NCBI GenBank assembly: GCA_029242355.1
Contig: JAQWUC010000033.1
Span: forward strand, 1-34,043
Direction: 5' to 3'
Length of the DNA: 34,043 nt
DNA from: Paracoccaceae bacterium
GTDB lineage: Bacteria > Pseudomonadota > Alphaproteobacteria > Rhodobacterales > Rhodobacteraceae
Shown here: positions 8,256-15,066 of the stretch, in pieces
Layout of the letters: every line of letters begins with the position of its first letter
Numbering within the stretch: position 1 is the first letter of the stretch
The notes under the pieces: generated by a model
What the model was told of the DNA's origin: nothing
Seen by the model: the letters and a program-made list of their open reading frames with translations, nothing else
Databases searched by the model: none
Position numbers and translations under genes: made by a program

Positions 8256-9076
8256 GTCTTAATATCTAAAGTTCCTGATTTTTTTAAGACGCGAGCTCTT
8301 AGTTTGTGCATTTCGTATATCCACTTATCATATGATTTATTTTTAAAGTTCATAAACTGTCGTACCTCAGGATGAGGGAGTATTAAAAATTTTTTCTTTT
8401 GGATTTCTGGTACCGCTATTTCTGCTAATTGTGCCGCTGACATTATTTCAGTTCTAGGATCTCCTCGGTCTTCTTCATAACCTAGCATGTTTGTTGCTAC
8501 GTACTGTGGGCATAAAACGGAAACATCAATACCATCGCTTTTGTGTGTAATAGCAAGAGATTCTGCAAAACCCATAGCAGCATGTTTGGTTGCAGAATAA
8601 GCAGCATCGCCAATCTGACTGAGTAAGGCTGCTGCCGATATGATCTGAACAAATTGGCCTCTTTGGTTTTTAATCATTTCGGGCAAGGTGGCACGTGCAG
8701 CATACACATGTGCCATTACATTGACTTCCCAACTAGAATTCCAGATCTCGTTTGATGCAGAGGCTGAATGAGCTCCTTCTCCTAAGCATATTCCGGCATT
8801 TGACACAAAAATATCTACTGTTCCAAATATCTTTTTGACGTTCCTAATTAAATTTTGAATTTGTTCTTCTTTTGTCACGTCGCATAGAAAGCCAACGCCA
8901 TTAAGTGGCTTCGCTACAGAACTTGCCTTTTCTAAGGAAAGGTCCGCAATGACAACTCTAGCACCACATTTTGCAAATTTTTGCGCTAAATGTTTTCCGA
9001 TACCGCTTGCGCCGCCTGTTATGATAATAATTTTATCTTTAAAACTTATAATTCCTGATGATGAATTTAATGACAT
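8237..9076 (-). CDS. Short-chain dehydrogenase/reductase
   Basis: NAD(P)-dependent oxidoreductase of the classical SDR family, 279 residues. The cofactor motif TGGASGIG is at residues 20-27, NAG at 93-95 and the catalytic triad Ser147, Tyr160, Lys164 (YSATK). It has a C-terminal extension of about 50 residues beyond the Rossmann core that ends LHKFV. The ATG at 9076 is preferred over a TTG at 9103, because GGGAAG lies just before it and it overlaps the end of the upstream DUF4396 gene by ten bases, implying coupled translation. The substrate is unknown. Residues 35-44 (AKCGARVVIADLSLEK region) carry Asp after the second beta strand, which favours NAD(H). Confidence 0.85.
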   Translation of the reverse strand: MSLNSSSGIISFKDKIIIITGGASGIGKHLAQKFAKCGARVVIADLSLEKASSVAKPLNGVGFLCDVTKEEQIQNLIRNVKKIFGTVDIFVSNAGICLGEGAHSASASNEIWNSSWEVNVMAHVYAARATLPEMIKNQRGQFVQIISAAALLSQIGDAAYSATKHAAMGFAESLAITHKSDGIDVSVLCPQYVATNMLGYEEDRGDPRTEIMSAAQLAEIAVPEIQKKKFLILPHPEVRQFMNFKNKSYDKWIYEMHKLRARVLKKSGTLDIKTLHKFV

Positions 9077-9426
9077 GACTTCCCAAGTACTTTTAATCGC
9101 CAATAATTATATGGTAGCGGGGCAATAAACCCAGCTAGTAACATAAGTGGAAGAACCTTTATCGTGAGAATAGCACCACCTGTTACGGCTAAGTCAATGG
9201 AATTCATGGCTAATTCCATAGAAATCATAGATATGAGCGACATTTTAATAGCGGTATTAATTACGGCATTTAACGGCATTTGTCTACTTAGGATAAAAGT
9301 TTCTAGTAGAATAGATGTAATCAAACCATTTAAAATTGCAATTGCCATTATTAAGAGTGGGTTCCAGAATATTTCAAAAAATTGGAAAAAAGCTATTGTT
9401 CCAAAGTCACCGATGGAACACCCCAA
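9067..9426 (-). CDS. DUF4396 membrane protein, N-terminus uncertain
   Basis: Hydrophobic protein with the DUF4396 pattern: GCSIGDFG, then LLIMAIAILNGLITSILLE, then MSLISMISMELAMNSIDL, giving about four membrane segments. As delimited by the TTG at 9426 it has 119 residues. The homologous sequence clearly continues upstream in frame (SWQTASNNTLWCLL) to a TAA at 9486-9484, with no ATG. Two ATGs at 9505 and 9502 lie in another frame, and one base skipped near the A-run at 9487-9490 would join them to this frame. So either an ATT (9483) serves as start or there is a one-base frame break. The gene lies behind a CueR-type promoter, suggesting a role in copper handling, and is coupled to the SDR gene. 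Confidence 0.7.
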   Translation of the reverse strand: MGCSIGDFGTIAFFQFFEIFWNPLLIMAIAILNGLITSILLETFILSRQMPLNAVINTAIKMSLISMISMELAMNSIDLAVTGGAILTIKVLPLMLLAGFIAPLPYNYWRLKVLGKSCH

Positions 9427-9548
9427 AAGGCACCAGAGGGTGTTGTTTGAAGCCGTTTGCCAAGATATGCTTGCAAATCCAATTTATTTTTAGGGCGGAC
9501 ATCATTTCTTAAAGCCTTGTCGAAAAATTATATATTGGTTACAAATCA

Positions 9549-9579
9549 TAGTTAGAGTTTCCACCAAGAGGAGAGTCAA
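9549..9579 (-). promoter_or_regulatory. CueR/MerR-type promoter with 19-bp spacer
   Basis: Read on the minus strand: TTGACT (-35, 9579-9574), a spacer of exactly 19 bases, then TAACTA (-10, 9554-9549). The spacer contains an imperfect dyad, CTCC...GGAAACTC. The layout matches the E. coli copA promoter (TTGACC, 19 bp, TAACCT), where MerR-family activators untwist an overlong spacer. It points at the DUF4396-SDR operon and overlaps the ribosome-binding region of the divergent CueR-like gene, so the same site could also control the regulator. Confidence 0.65.
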
Positions 9580-9583
9580 GACA

Positions 9584-9997
9584 TTGAAGAATATTGGTCA
9601 AGCAGCTAAAGAGGCTAGTCTTTCAGTTAAGGCAGTACGTTATTACCATTATATAAAATTAGTATCTACTAGTTTAATTTCAAGGGCGGGGTATCGCCAG
9701 TATGATGATGGTGCGATAGCTCGGGGGGCATTTATATCTAAAACGCGAAAATTCAGTTTTTCGATAAATGATTGTAGACATCTCATATCGCTTTATGAAA
9801 ATAAAGAAAGACCAAGTAGAGAAGTAAAAAAGATAGCTTTAAGAAAGTTACAAGATATTGATCTTAGAATGACTGAATTAAAGAACTTACAATTGCGGCT
9901 GGGAAAACTAGCTGCAGCTTGCAAAGGCGATTATACCCCAAATTGTCCAATTATTGGATCTCTAGCGAATAAGTTATCAAAAAATCTTTCGGTTTAA
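9584..9997 (+). CDS. cueR: CueR-like MerR family copper-responsive regulator
   Basis: DNA-binding activator of the MerR family, 137 residues. The N-terminal winged helix-turn-helix (IGQAAKEASLSVKAVRYY, then GYRQY) is followed by a dimerisation helix (about 80-110) and a C-terminal metal loop. The loop is CKGDYTPNC, with Cys113 and Cys121 seven residues apart and followed by PII, as in E. coli CueR Cys112/Cys120. This spacing is diagnostic for Cu(I)/Ag(I)/Au(I) sensing. The start is a TTG at 9584 behind AGAGGAGAG. The wing segment HYIKLVSTS lacks the usual glycine of EKGL. Its likely target is the divergent 19-bp-spacer promoter. The NUDIX gene follows after one base. Confidence 0.82.
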   Translation: MKNIGQAAKEASLSVKAVRYYHYIKLVSTSLISRAGYRQYDDGAIARGAFISKTRKFSFSINDCRHLISLYENKERPSREVKKIALRKLQDIDLRMTELKNLQLRLGKLAAACKGDYTPNCPIIGSLANKLSKNLSV

Positions 9998-9998
9998 A

Positions 9999-10496
9999 AT
10001 GAAACTATATTCAAAAAAGAAAATTTCTAGGATTTCTGTAAAAAAAAAACTTAATGATAAGGTTTATAGGCAGATAGGGGCACTTTGTTATCGACTAGTT
10101 GGCAATAAACTTAGGATATTACTTATCACGTCGAGGAGATCTAAACGGTGGATAATGCCTAAAGGTTGGAAAATTGATAAAATGAGTAATAGAAAAAGCG
10201 TGGCTCTTGAAGCTTGGGAAGAAGCAGGAGTACAGGGAAGAGTTTCGAAAAGATCTATCGGTACATACTATTATCGAAAAAAAATTGATGTTGAAAATTT
10301 CTGCACCTGTGCAGTTAAAACTTTTGTTATTAAAGTGGAGGCAAGTAAGAAAAAGTTCCCCGAACAAGGACAAAGAAAGTTGAAGTGGGTTGATCCAGTT
10401 AAAGCAATAGAACTTGTAGCTGAACCAGAATTAAAAATTTTAATTAAAAAATTTTTAGATCAAATCAAAGTAGTAGACGACTGTTTGTCTCATTAA
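9999..10496 (+). CDS. NUDIX hydrolase
   Basis: Hydrolyses nucleoside-diphosphate-linked or related pyrophosphate substrates. The 165-residue protein has the NUDIX region from Gly56 (PKGWKIDK) through LEAWEEAGV (70-78), with metal-binding Glu71, Glu74 and Glu75. The box deviates from the strict consensus: the Arg before the first Glu is Leu, as often seen in the alphaproteobacterial PKGW...EAWEEAG subgroup related to diphosphoinositol-polyphosphate or diadenosine-polyphosphate hydrolases. It starts one base after the CueR-like gene stop, so they are cotranscribed, and lies 29 bases before the DUF1045 gene. The substrate cannot be deduced. Confidence 0.82.
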   Translation: MKLYSKKKISRISVKKKLNDKVYRQIGALCYRLVGNKLRILLITSRRSKRWIMPKGWKIDKMSNRKSVALEAWEEAGVQGRVSKRSIGTYYYRKKIDVENFCTCAVKTFVIKVEASKKKFPEQGQRKLKWVDPVKAIELVAEPELKILIKKFLDQIKVVDDCLSH

Positions 10497-10525
10497 GCCA
10501 TTAAAAGAATGAAAGTTTATATGAT

Positions 10526-11224
10526 ATGATTCAGGAATTTTCTCGTTTTGCAATCTATTATTTGCCTTCAGAATCAAATCTTCTGTCAAACTTTGCTTCT
10601 TCTTGGTTTGGTTGGAATCCTCATCTCGGTATGGAAGTTTCTTATCCAGTTTGGAAAAACCTAAATTTTAATATTGCGGAATTGACAAGTAAACCGGGTA
10701 AGTATGGCTTGCATGGTACATTAAAACCACCATTCCCACTTGCAAAACAAGAGAATTTTGAAGAACTTAGAGTGGCTATTTTAAAATTATCAAGATCCAT
10801 AAAAAAGTTTAAGATACCTTCTATAACTTTAAGGGTTATAGATGGATTTATTGCGATAGTTCCCACAATTCGAAACGAGCGTATAGATTACTTAGCAGAA
10901 AAGTGCGTCAAAGAACTCGATGATTTTAGAGGACCTGAATCTCTCGAGAATATTAAAAAGAGGCGATCTGTTGGACTCACTGAAAGACAGGAGAACCATT
11001 TGCGAAGATGGGGGTATCCCTATGTTTTAGATGATTTTAACTTTCATATAACTATGACTGAAAAGTTAAGACCAGAGGTTTCGGAAAGGGTTTTTTTGGT
11101 TTTGGCCTCTAAGCTCGAATCAGTTTTAATGGCACCTTTATTAGTTGATAAAATTTTCTTATGTGGTGAGAGTGTTGAAAATGGGAAGTTTAAAGTTATT
11201 GAAAAGTTTTCGCTGATTGATTGA
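10526..11224 (+). CDS. DUF1045 phosphonate-operon protein (2H phosphoesterase)
   Basis: A 232-residue member of the DUF1045 family found in phosphonate operons. Two HxT motifs typical of the 2H phosphoesterase superfamily are visible: His63-Gly-Thr65 in GLHGTLKPPF and His174-Ile-Thr176 in FNFHITMT. Family context suggests it opens a cyclic phosphate. In organisms lacking PhnP it may convert 5-phosphoribosyl 1,2-cyclic phosphate to ribose 1,5-bisphosphate, the PhnN substrate; that role is inference. Its 3' end overlaps the convergent phnN gene by 29 bases, an unusually tight arrangement for two genes of the same pathway on opposite strands. Confidence 0.82.
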   Translation: MIQEFSRFAIYYLPSESNLLSNFASSWFGWNPHLGMEVSYPVWKNLNFNIAELTSKPGKYGLHGTLKPPFPLAKQENFEELRVAILKLSRSIKKFKIPSITLRVIDGFIAIVPTIRNERIDYLAEKCVKELDDFRGPESLENIKKRRSVGLTERQENHLRRWGYPYVLDDFNFHITMTEKLRPEVSERVFLVLASKLESVLMAPLLVDKIFLCGESVENGKFKVIEKFSLID

Positions 11225-11738
11225 TTGCTTTTATCAAGTTAATCAATCCCTCTTCGATTGATTTACTGTTGTCGACAGTGATAGCACCAGTTAGTTTTGT
11301 ATCGACATTCCTGTTCACACGGCTAGCAATTTCTCCAGTAGTTTCACGGCCTCGGGTTATTAATCGCATTTTTAGTATTTCTGGTGGTGCTGTAATTATT
11401 ATAATTTCTAGATTTGTATATTTTTGGGAAATTTCATTCAAAGCAAATCTTGAACAATTAAATATCACGTCTTTTCCTTTTGAAAGAAATTGATTTATGA
11501 TTATTGGAATTCCATAACTCAGGTTATGGGCAGACCAATAAAAAGCAAGCTGGTTAGTGTCTATTAAATGCTGAAATTCTTTTTTGCTTACAGGAGTATA
11601 TTTTTCGTCATTGGGAAAGCTTTGTCGTGTAATAAAGCGAGTTGGAAAGTGAGCTTTAATTTGACTTTGAAGTCCAGAAATTAAAGTATCTTTTCCAGAT
11701 CCAGAGGGTCCAACTATAGCGATAAGTCTACCGTACAT
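11196..11738 (-). CDS. phnN: Ribose 1,5-bisphosphate phosphokinase
   Basis: Phosphorylates ribose 1,5-bisphosphate to PRPP, the last step of C-P lyase phosphonate degradation. The 180-residue protein has the guanylate-kinase-like fold: Walker A GPSGSGKD (residues 10-17), TRFITRQ in the nucleotide-monophosphate region, and the RLITRGRET lid segment. Length is normal for PhnN. It is alone on the minus strand, divergent from phnM and convergent with the DUF1045 gene, sharing 29 bases with it. Confidence 0.87.
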   Translation of the reverse strand: MYGRLIAIVGPSGSGKDTLISGLQSQIKAHFPTRFITRQSFPNDEKYTPVSKKEFQHLIDTNQLAFYWSAHNLSYGIPIIINQFLSKGKDVIFNCSRFALNEISQKYTNLEIIIITAPPEILKMRLITRGRETTGEIASRVNRNVDTKLTGAITVDNSKSIEEGLINLIKAINQSAKTFQ

Positions 11739-11812
11739 TTTTTTAGCATATCCTGTAAATTTAAATGTAATACGATATCATCTATTAATTAAAAGAAAAC
11801 TAGGAAGACATG

Positions 11813-11851
11813 TTTACTCTTTGTTATGCCAAGTTTACACTCTTTGATTAC
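11813..11851. repeat. Direct repeat in the phnN-phnM intergenic region
   Basis: TTTACTCTTTGTTA starting at 11813 (within GTTTACTCTTTG) recurs as TTTACACTCTTTGATTA starting at 11834, an offset of 21 bases or two helical turns. It lies between the divergent phnN and phnM starts, where a regulator such as PhoB (which binds tandem direct repeats) would be expected. The sequence does not match the classical Pho box CTGTCAT, so the binder is unknown. Confidence 0.3.
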
Positions 11852-11909
11852 ATAAGTAACTCTAACATTTTTAAAAAAATTCTTTGTATTACTAGGTATA
11901 GATATCTTG

Positions 11910-13064
11910 ATGAGTAGTTTTTTTCGTCTTACTAATGCGGAAGTTTTAATAGATGGTGAATTTCGAAAAGAACCATTTTCTTTTGAAAATGGTATTATTT
12001 CAAACAATTTTAAAACTGAAGTTGATTTGGAAGGGTTTTGGATTTTACCGGGTATAATCGATCTTCATGGTGACGGGTTTGAGCGTCATTTAAACCCCAG
12101 GCCGTCTGCTTCATTTCAAATGCAGCTTGGACTTAATAGCGCAGAAAGAGAGTTGTCGGTAAATGGTATAACAACGGCATATTTTGCTCAGGCATATTCT
12201 TGGGAAGGGGGGTATAAAAGTACTTCCTATGCTAAGGCTTTTTTAAAGTCACTGAAAGATTACCGGAAGAATTGTCTAACGGATATTAGAGCTCAATTAA
12301 GGTATGAGATTTTAATGCCTGAAGCCATAGATGAATTGATAAACCTTATCAAGTTATCCGGAATAGATTATCTTGCTTATAATAATCATATTCCTGTAGC
12401 TCAACAGCTTTGGAAAGACTTTCCTGAAAGAATTGAAGGTTGGGCTGCAAAATCAAATCGAACTGGATCTCAATTGATGCAAGTGGTTGATCAATTAGCT
12501 GAAAATGCGCCTAGTTTAAAAAAGAAATTGACTGCTTTAGCGGAGCAATTATCAAACCTTGGCATTAAAAGTGCTTCTCATGATGATCGTAATAAAGATG
12601 AAAGATCATATTATAATGGTTTAGGTGCAACAATCTGTGAATTTCCAACATCACTCGCTACAGCTCAACATGCAAGTAGTAATGGGAACCCAATTATTAT
12701 GGGTGCACCTAATGTGGTTCGTGGGGGATCGCAATCAGGCAGCATTTCGGCGGTATCATTAATTGAGGCTGATTTATGTGATGCACTAGTGTCTGATTAT
12801 TATTACCCAGCCTTATGTGGTTCTATGTGGAGCTTACATGATAACGAAATACTTAAATTTGAAAAAGCCTGGGGTCTTCTTTCATCAGGTCCAGCGAAGG
12901 CCCTAAGTTTAAAAAGCAAAGGTAAATTAGAATTAGGTTATGATGCAGATTTTATTATTATGGATCCTGAAAGAAGAGTTATCGAAGCAACTTTTTGCAA
13001 AGGTAAACCTACTTACTTAGGCGGAAAATTAGCAGGCTTAATTTTAGAAAAGATGGTAACTTAA
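11910..13064 (+). CDS. phnM: Alpha-D-ribose 1-methylphosphonate 5-triphosphate diphosphatase
   Basis: Amidohydrolase-superfamily enzyme that removes pyrophosphate from ribose-1-alkylphosphonate 5-triphosphate, giving the C-P lyase substrate. The 384-residue protein has the family's metal motif in LPGIIDLHGDGFERHLNPRP (His53, Asp55), then ASHDD, MGAPNVVRGGSQSG and DALVSDYYYPAL, all characteristic of PhnM. The C-terminus (GKLELGYDADFIIMD) is the usual amidohydrolase beta-sandwich return. A TTG at 11907 directly before the ATG is an alternative start; AGG at 11894 suits either. The PhnGHIJKL core is absent from the window. Confidence 0.9.
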   Translation: MSSFFRLTNAEVLIDGEFRKEPFSFENGIISNNFKTEVDLEGFWILPGIIDLHGDGFERHLNPRPSASFQMQLGLNSAERELSVNGITTAYFAQAYSWEGGYKSTSYAKAFLKSLKDYRKNCLTDIRAQLRYEILMPEAIDELINLIKLSGIDYLAYNNHIPVAQQLWKDFPERIEGWAAKSNRTGSQLMQVVDQLAENAPSLKKKLTALAEQLSNLGIKSASHDDRNKDERSYYNGLGATICEFPTSLATAQHASSNGNPIIMGAPNVVRGGSQSGSISAVSLIEADLCDALVSDYYYPALCGSMWSLHDNEILKFEKAWGLLSSGPAKALSLKSKGKLELGYDADFIIMDPERRVIEATFCKGKPTYLGGKLAGLILEKMVT

Positions 13065-13101
13065 TCTACAGATAAGAAGTAAAAGTTATTATGAAAGGTA
13101 A

Positions 13102-13641
13102 ATGGTGAATAATAAATTTCCAATAACTTGGATTCCGCTTACCTATTTAGGGAAAACATATGTTGGTATATCTTGGTGCCCTGGAAAATTTTCAGAGAAA
13201 CAGGGGTCTACTAAAAAACTATGGTCTGATTTAAAGAGCCTAAAAGAACAAAAAATCGATGTGATTATTAGTTTGGCATCCACGAAAGAGATAGAGAGTC
13301 TGGGTATAGCTGGTTTTAATGAAAATTTGCAGCGCTTTGGGTTTATTCATTATATGGAGGCAATCGAAGATTTTTCGGTTCCAGCCATTAATCGTACAAA
13401 AAGTGTTCGTGATTTGGTGGGAATAATTTTTAATCTCTTAACTGAAAATAAAAATGTTCTTATTCATTGCAACGCCGGATTAGGAAGATCTGGGATAATT
13501 GCTGCATTATTAATTAAATTTATTGGAGGTGGTGAAGATTCTGTTTCTTATTTAAGAAAATTTCGTCCAGGAGCTGTGGAGACTAAAGAACAGGAATCAT
13601 TTGTCCGAAACTTTAATTTTTCTCAAGATAAATTTTCTTAA
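13102..13641 (+). CDS. Dual-specificity/tyrosine phosphatase-like protein
   Basis: Cysteine-based phosphatase of 179 residues. The signature HCNAGLGRSG (122-131) gives the nucleophile Cys123 and phosphate-binding Arg129. Asp90 in IEDFSVP is a good general-acid candidate. The C-terminus (YLRKFRPGAVETKEQESF) matches the dual-specificity/CDKN3-like group. It follows phnM by 37 bases on the same strand with an AAAGG ribosome-binding site. It may therefore act on a small phosphorylated intermediate of phosphonate or ribose-phosphate metabolism and not on proteins; that is inference from position. Confidence 0.82.
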   Translation: MVNNKFPITWIPLTYLGKTYVGISWCPGKFSEKQGSTKKLWSDLKSLKEQKIDVIISLASTKEIESLGIAGFNENLQRFGFIHYMEAIEDFSVPAINRTKSVRDLVGIIFNLLTENKNVLIHCNAGLGRSGIIAALLIKFIGGGEDSVSYLRKFRPGAVETKEQESFVRNFNFSQDKFS

Positions 13642-13656
13642 GCATGTATGGTTTGT

Positions 13657-13923
13657 TTACTTCGGCTTTTCTGCTATTAAATCTCTTACTCCCTTTATAA
13701 TGGTGGAAACATTCTCAATAATAAACTCAGACTTTGTGGGTTCATTGGCATTGAATGGGATTGTAATATCGAACATTTCTTCTATTGAGAAAATAATTTC
13801 AACTAAGCTCAGAGAGTCTAAACCTAAATCGTCTGGGGTAGAATTAAGTGATATTTCATTTTCATCAATCAAAGCTTGTTGAGCAAGAATAGTAATAATT
13901 TTTTTTTCAATATCGTCACTCAT
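13657..13923 (-). CDS. Acyl carrier protein
   Basis: An 88-residue acidic carrier protein with the phosphopantetheine attachment site in LGLDSLSLVE, Ser37. The four-helix pattern (EKKIITILAQQ, then SLVEIIFSIEEMF) is typical. It is not the fatty-acid acpP, which normally sits between fabG and fabF. No synthase, adenylation or acyltransferase gene is adjacent, so it is an orphan carrier with unknown partners. It converges with the phosphatase gene over a 15-base gap and has a long, gene-poor upstream region. Confidence 0.85.
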   Translation of the reverse strand: MSDDIEKKIITILAQQALIDENEISLNSTPDDLGLDSLSLVEIIFSIEEMFDITIPFNANEPTKSEFIIENVSTIIKGVRDLIAEKPK

Positions 13924-14116
13924 AAATGATCCTTATACGAAACCTCTCTAATTAAATTTCAATTTATCAAAAAACTACCTCATTTTACAATAGAGGATAA
14001 TATTTCTTCTGTTAACAATGTTCCACTAATAGCAGCGTTTAGCTTACTAAGATTGATGCTCAATGGTTGAAATTACTATTTTCTATAAGACGAGAAGCTA
14101 ATGTTCCCCCAACGTC

Positions 14117-14166
14117 ACGGCTTTTTTAAAAAAATGGAAATATCAAATCGACTTTTGATAAGCCGT
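14117..14166. other. Nested inverted repeats in a 378-base gene-poor stretch
   Basis: The 13924-14301 stretch has no convincing gene. It holds an outer pair ACGGCTT (14117-14123) and AAGCCGT (14160-14166) enclosing a perfect inner hairpin TATCAAA (14141-14147), loop TCGACT, TTTGATA (14154-14160). The arms share one base at 14160. On the minus strand the inner hairpin is followed by a T-rich run, so it could end a short minus-strand transcript, or it may be a structured leader or small RNA. A short minus-strand reading ending SGTLLTEEILSSIVK near 13981 looks vaguely protein-like but is too short to call. Confidence 0.35.
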
Positions 14167-14301
14167 TTCGCACAAGACAACTCGGCAATTCTAAGATCAA
14201 TAATAATTACTTTTCTTGACAAATCTTTACTATCTTTGATCTAAATGGGAGGGTATTTCTATATTCACAACTTACTTTATAAACAAAGCCATAGAAAAAC
14301 A

Positions 14302-15066
14302 ATGTCTGACATGAAGCCATATCAAAATGCCGAAAAGCTACTTATCTGGTTAAGTTCAAAATTACAAGCGGATGAAAACAAACTTCTTGAACTTACACAA
14401 TTTATTCAAGAACTAGACGATATAAATTACTCGTTTTTTCATCAGATAGATCAAATCACTAATCCGCCAGAGTTAGTATCAGCTTTAAAAAAAAACATAT
14501 TTCTTAATTCATATGCTACTCAAATTGGAAGTCTTAATATTGATAATATTTTAGATTTTGATTGGAAGCATGTTTACCAGGAAGAAGATTCAAAAAACTC
14601 CTACATTAATGGTATGTTTGTGAGTAGGTTATTGGGTTTAGATGGTTACTACAGAAGTGATCGAATTGCTTTTGGCTTGATGCTACTTTTGCCAGGCGTT
14701 CTCTACCCATTACATACTCATCTTGTTCAAGAGTTTTATTATTGCTTGAGTGGGAAACTTGTTATTCAACATGACTTTGATGGACAAAGTTTTTCATTGG
14801 ATGAAGGTCAAATCTCTGTAACTCCTGAGGGAAAACTCCACTCTTTGGAAGTTGTGGGAAAGAATCCAGTTTTGCTCATATATTCCTGGTTGGGTAACCT
14901 TCGCGCTCCTATACGGATTTGGGAGAAAACAAAATCTGATAAATGGGAAGGGTTTGTTTGGACACGACTGCCTGGCCAAAAATGGATAACTAGTGACAAG
15001 AAAGAGCTCTCAGATGAATGTTTTAAAAAATTATACTCTAAATATTCTCAAAATCTTAATATGTAG
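14302..15066 (+). CDS. DMSP-lyase-family cupin protein
   Basis: Putative dimethylsulfoniopropionate lyase (DddL/DddQ/DddW-type cupin), which would cleave DMSP to dimethyl sulfide and acrylate. The cupin core in the C-terminal half reads LPGVLYPLHTHLVQEFYYCL, with HxH, Glu and Tyr metal and active-site positions, then GKLHSLEV (third His) and LIYSWLGN. About 254 residues from the ATG at 14302; the N-terminal helical half is longer than in DddQ. The frame is open to an ATG at 14245, but that extension is atypical and neither start has a clear ribosome-binding site. Family members without DMSP activity exist, so the substrate is not proven. The 3' end overlaps the SDR gene by 11 bases. Confidence 0.7.
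   Translation: MSDMKPYQNAEKLLIWLSSKLQADENKLLELTQFIQELDDINYSFFHQIDQITNPPELVSALKKNIFLNSYATQIGSLNIDNILDFDWKHVYQEEDSKNSYINGMFVSRLLGLDGYYRSDRIAFGLMLLLPGVLYPLHTHLVQEFYYCLSGKLVIQHDFDGQSFSLDEGQISVTPEGKLHSLEVVGKNPVLLIYSWLGNLRAPIRIWEKTKSDKWEGFVWTRLPGQKWITSDKKELSDECFKKLYSKYSQNLNM

Noticed and set aside
9164-9493. 109-residue plus-strand frame opposite DUF4396
   Set aside because: The minus-strand frame shows DUF4396 motifs; this one is its complement.
13981-14065. Minus-strand reading ending SGTLLTEEILSSIVK as a decayed gene
   Set aside because: Only about 27 residues between stops with no identifiable family; kept only as a remark on the gene-poor stretch.
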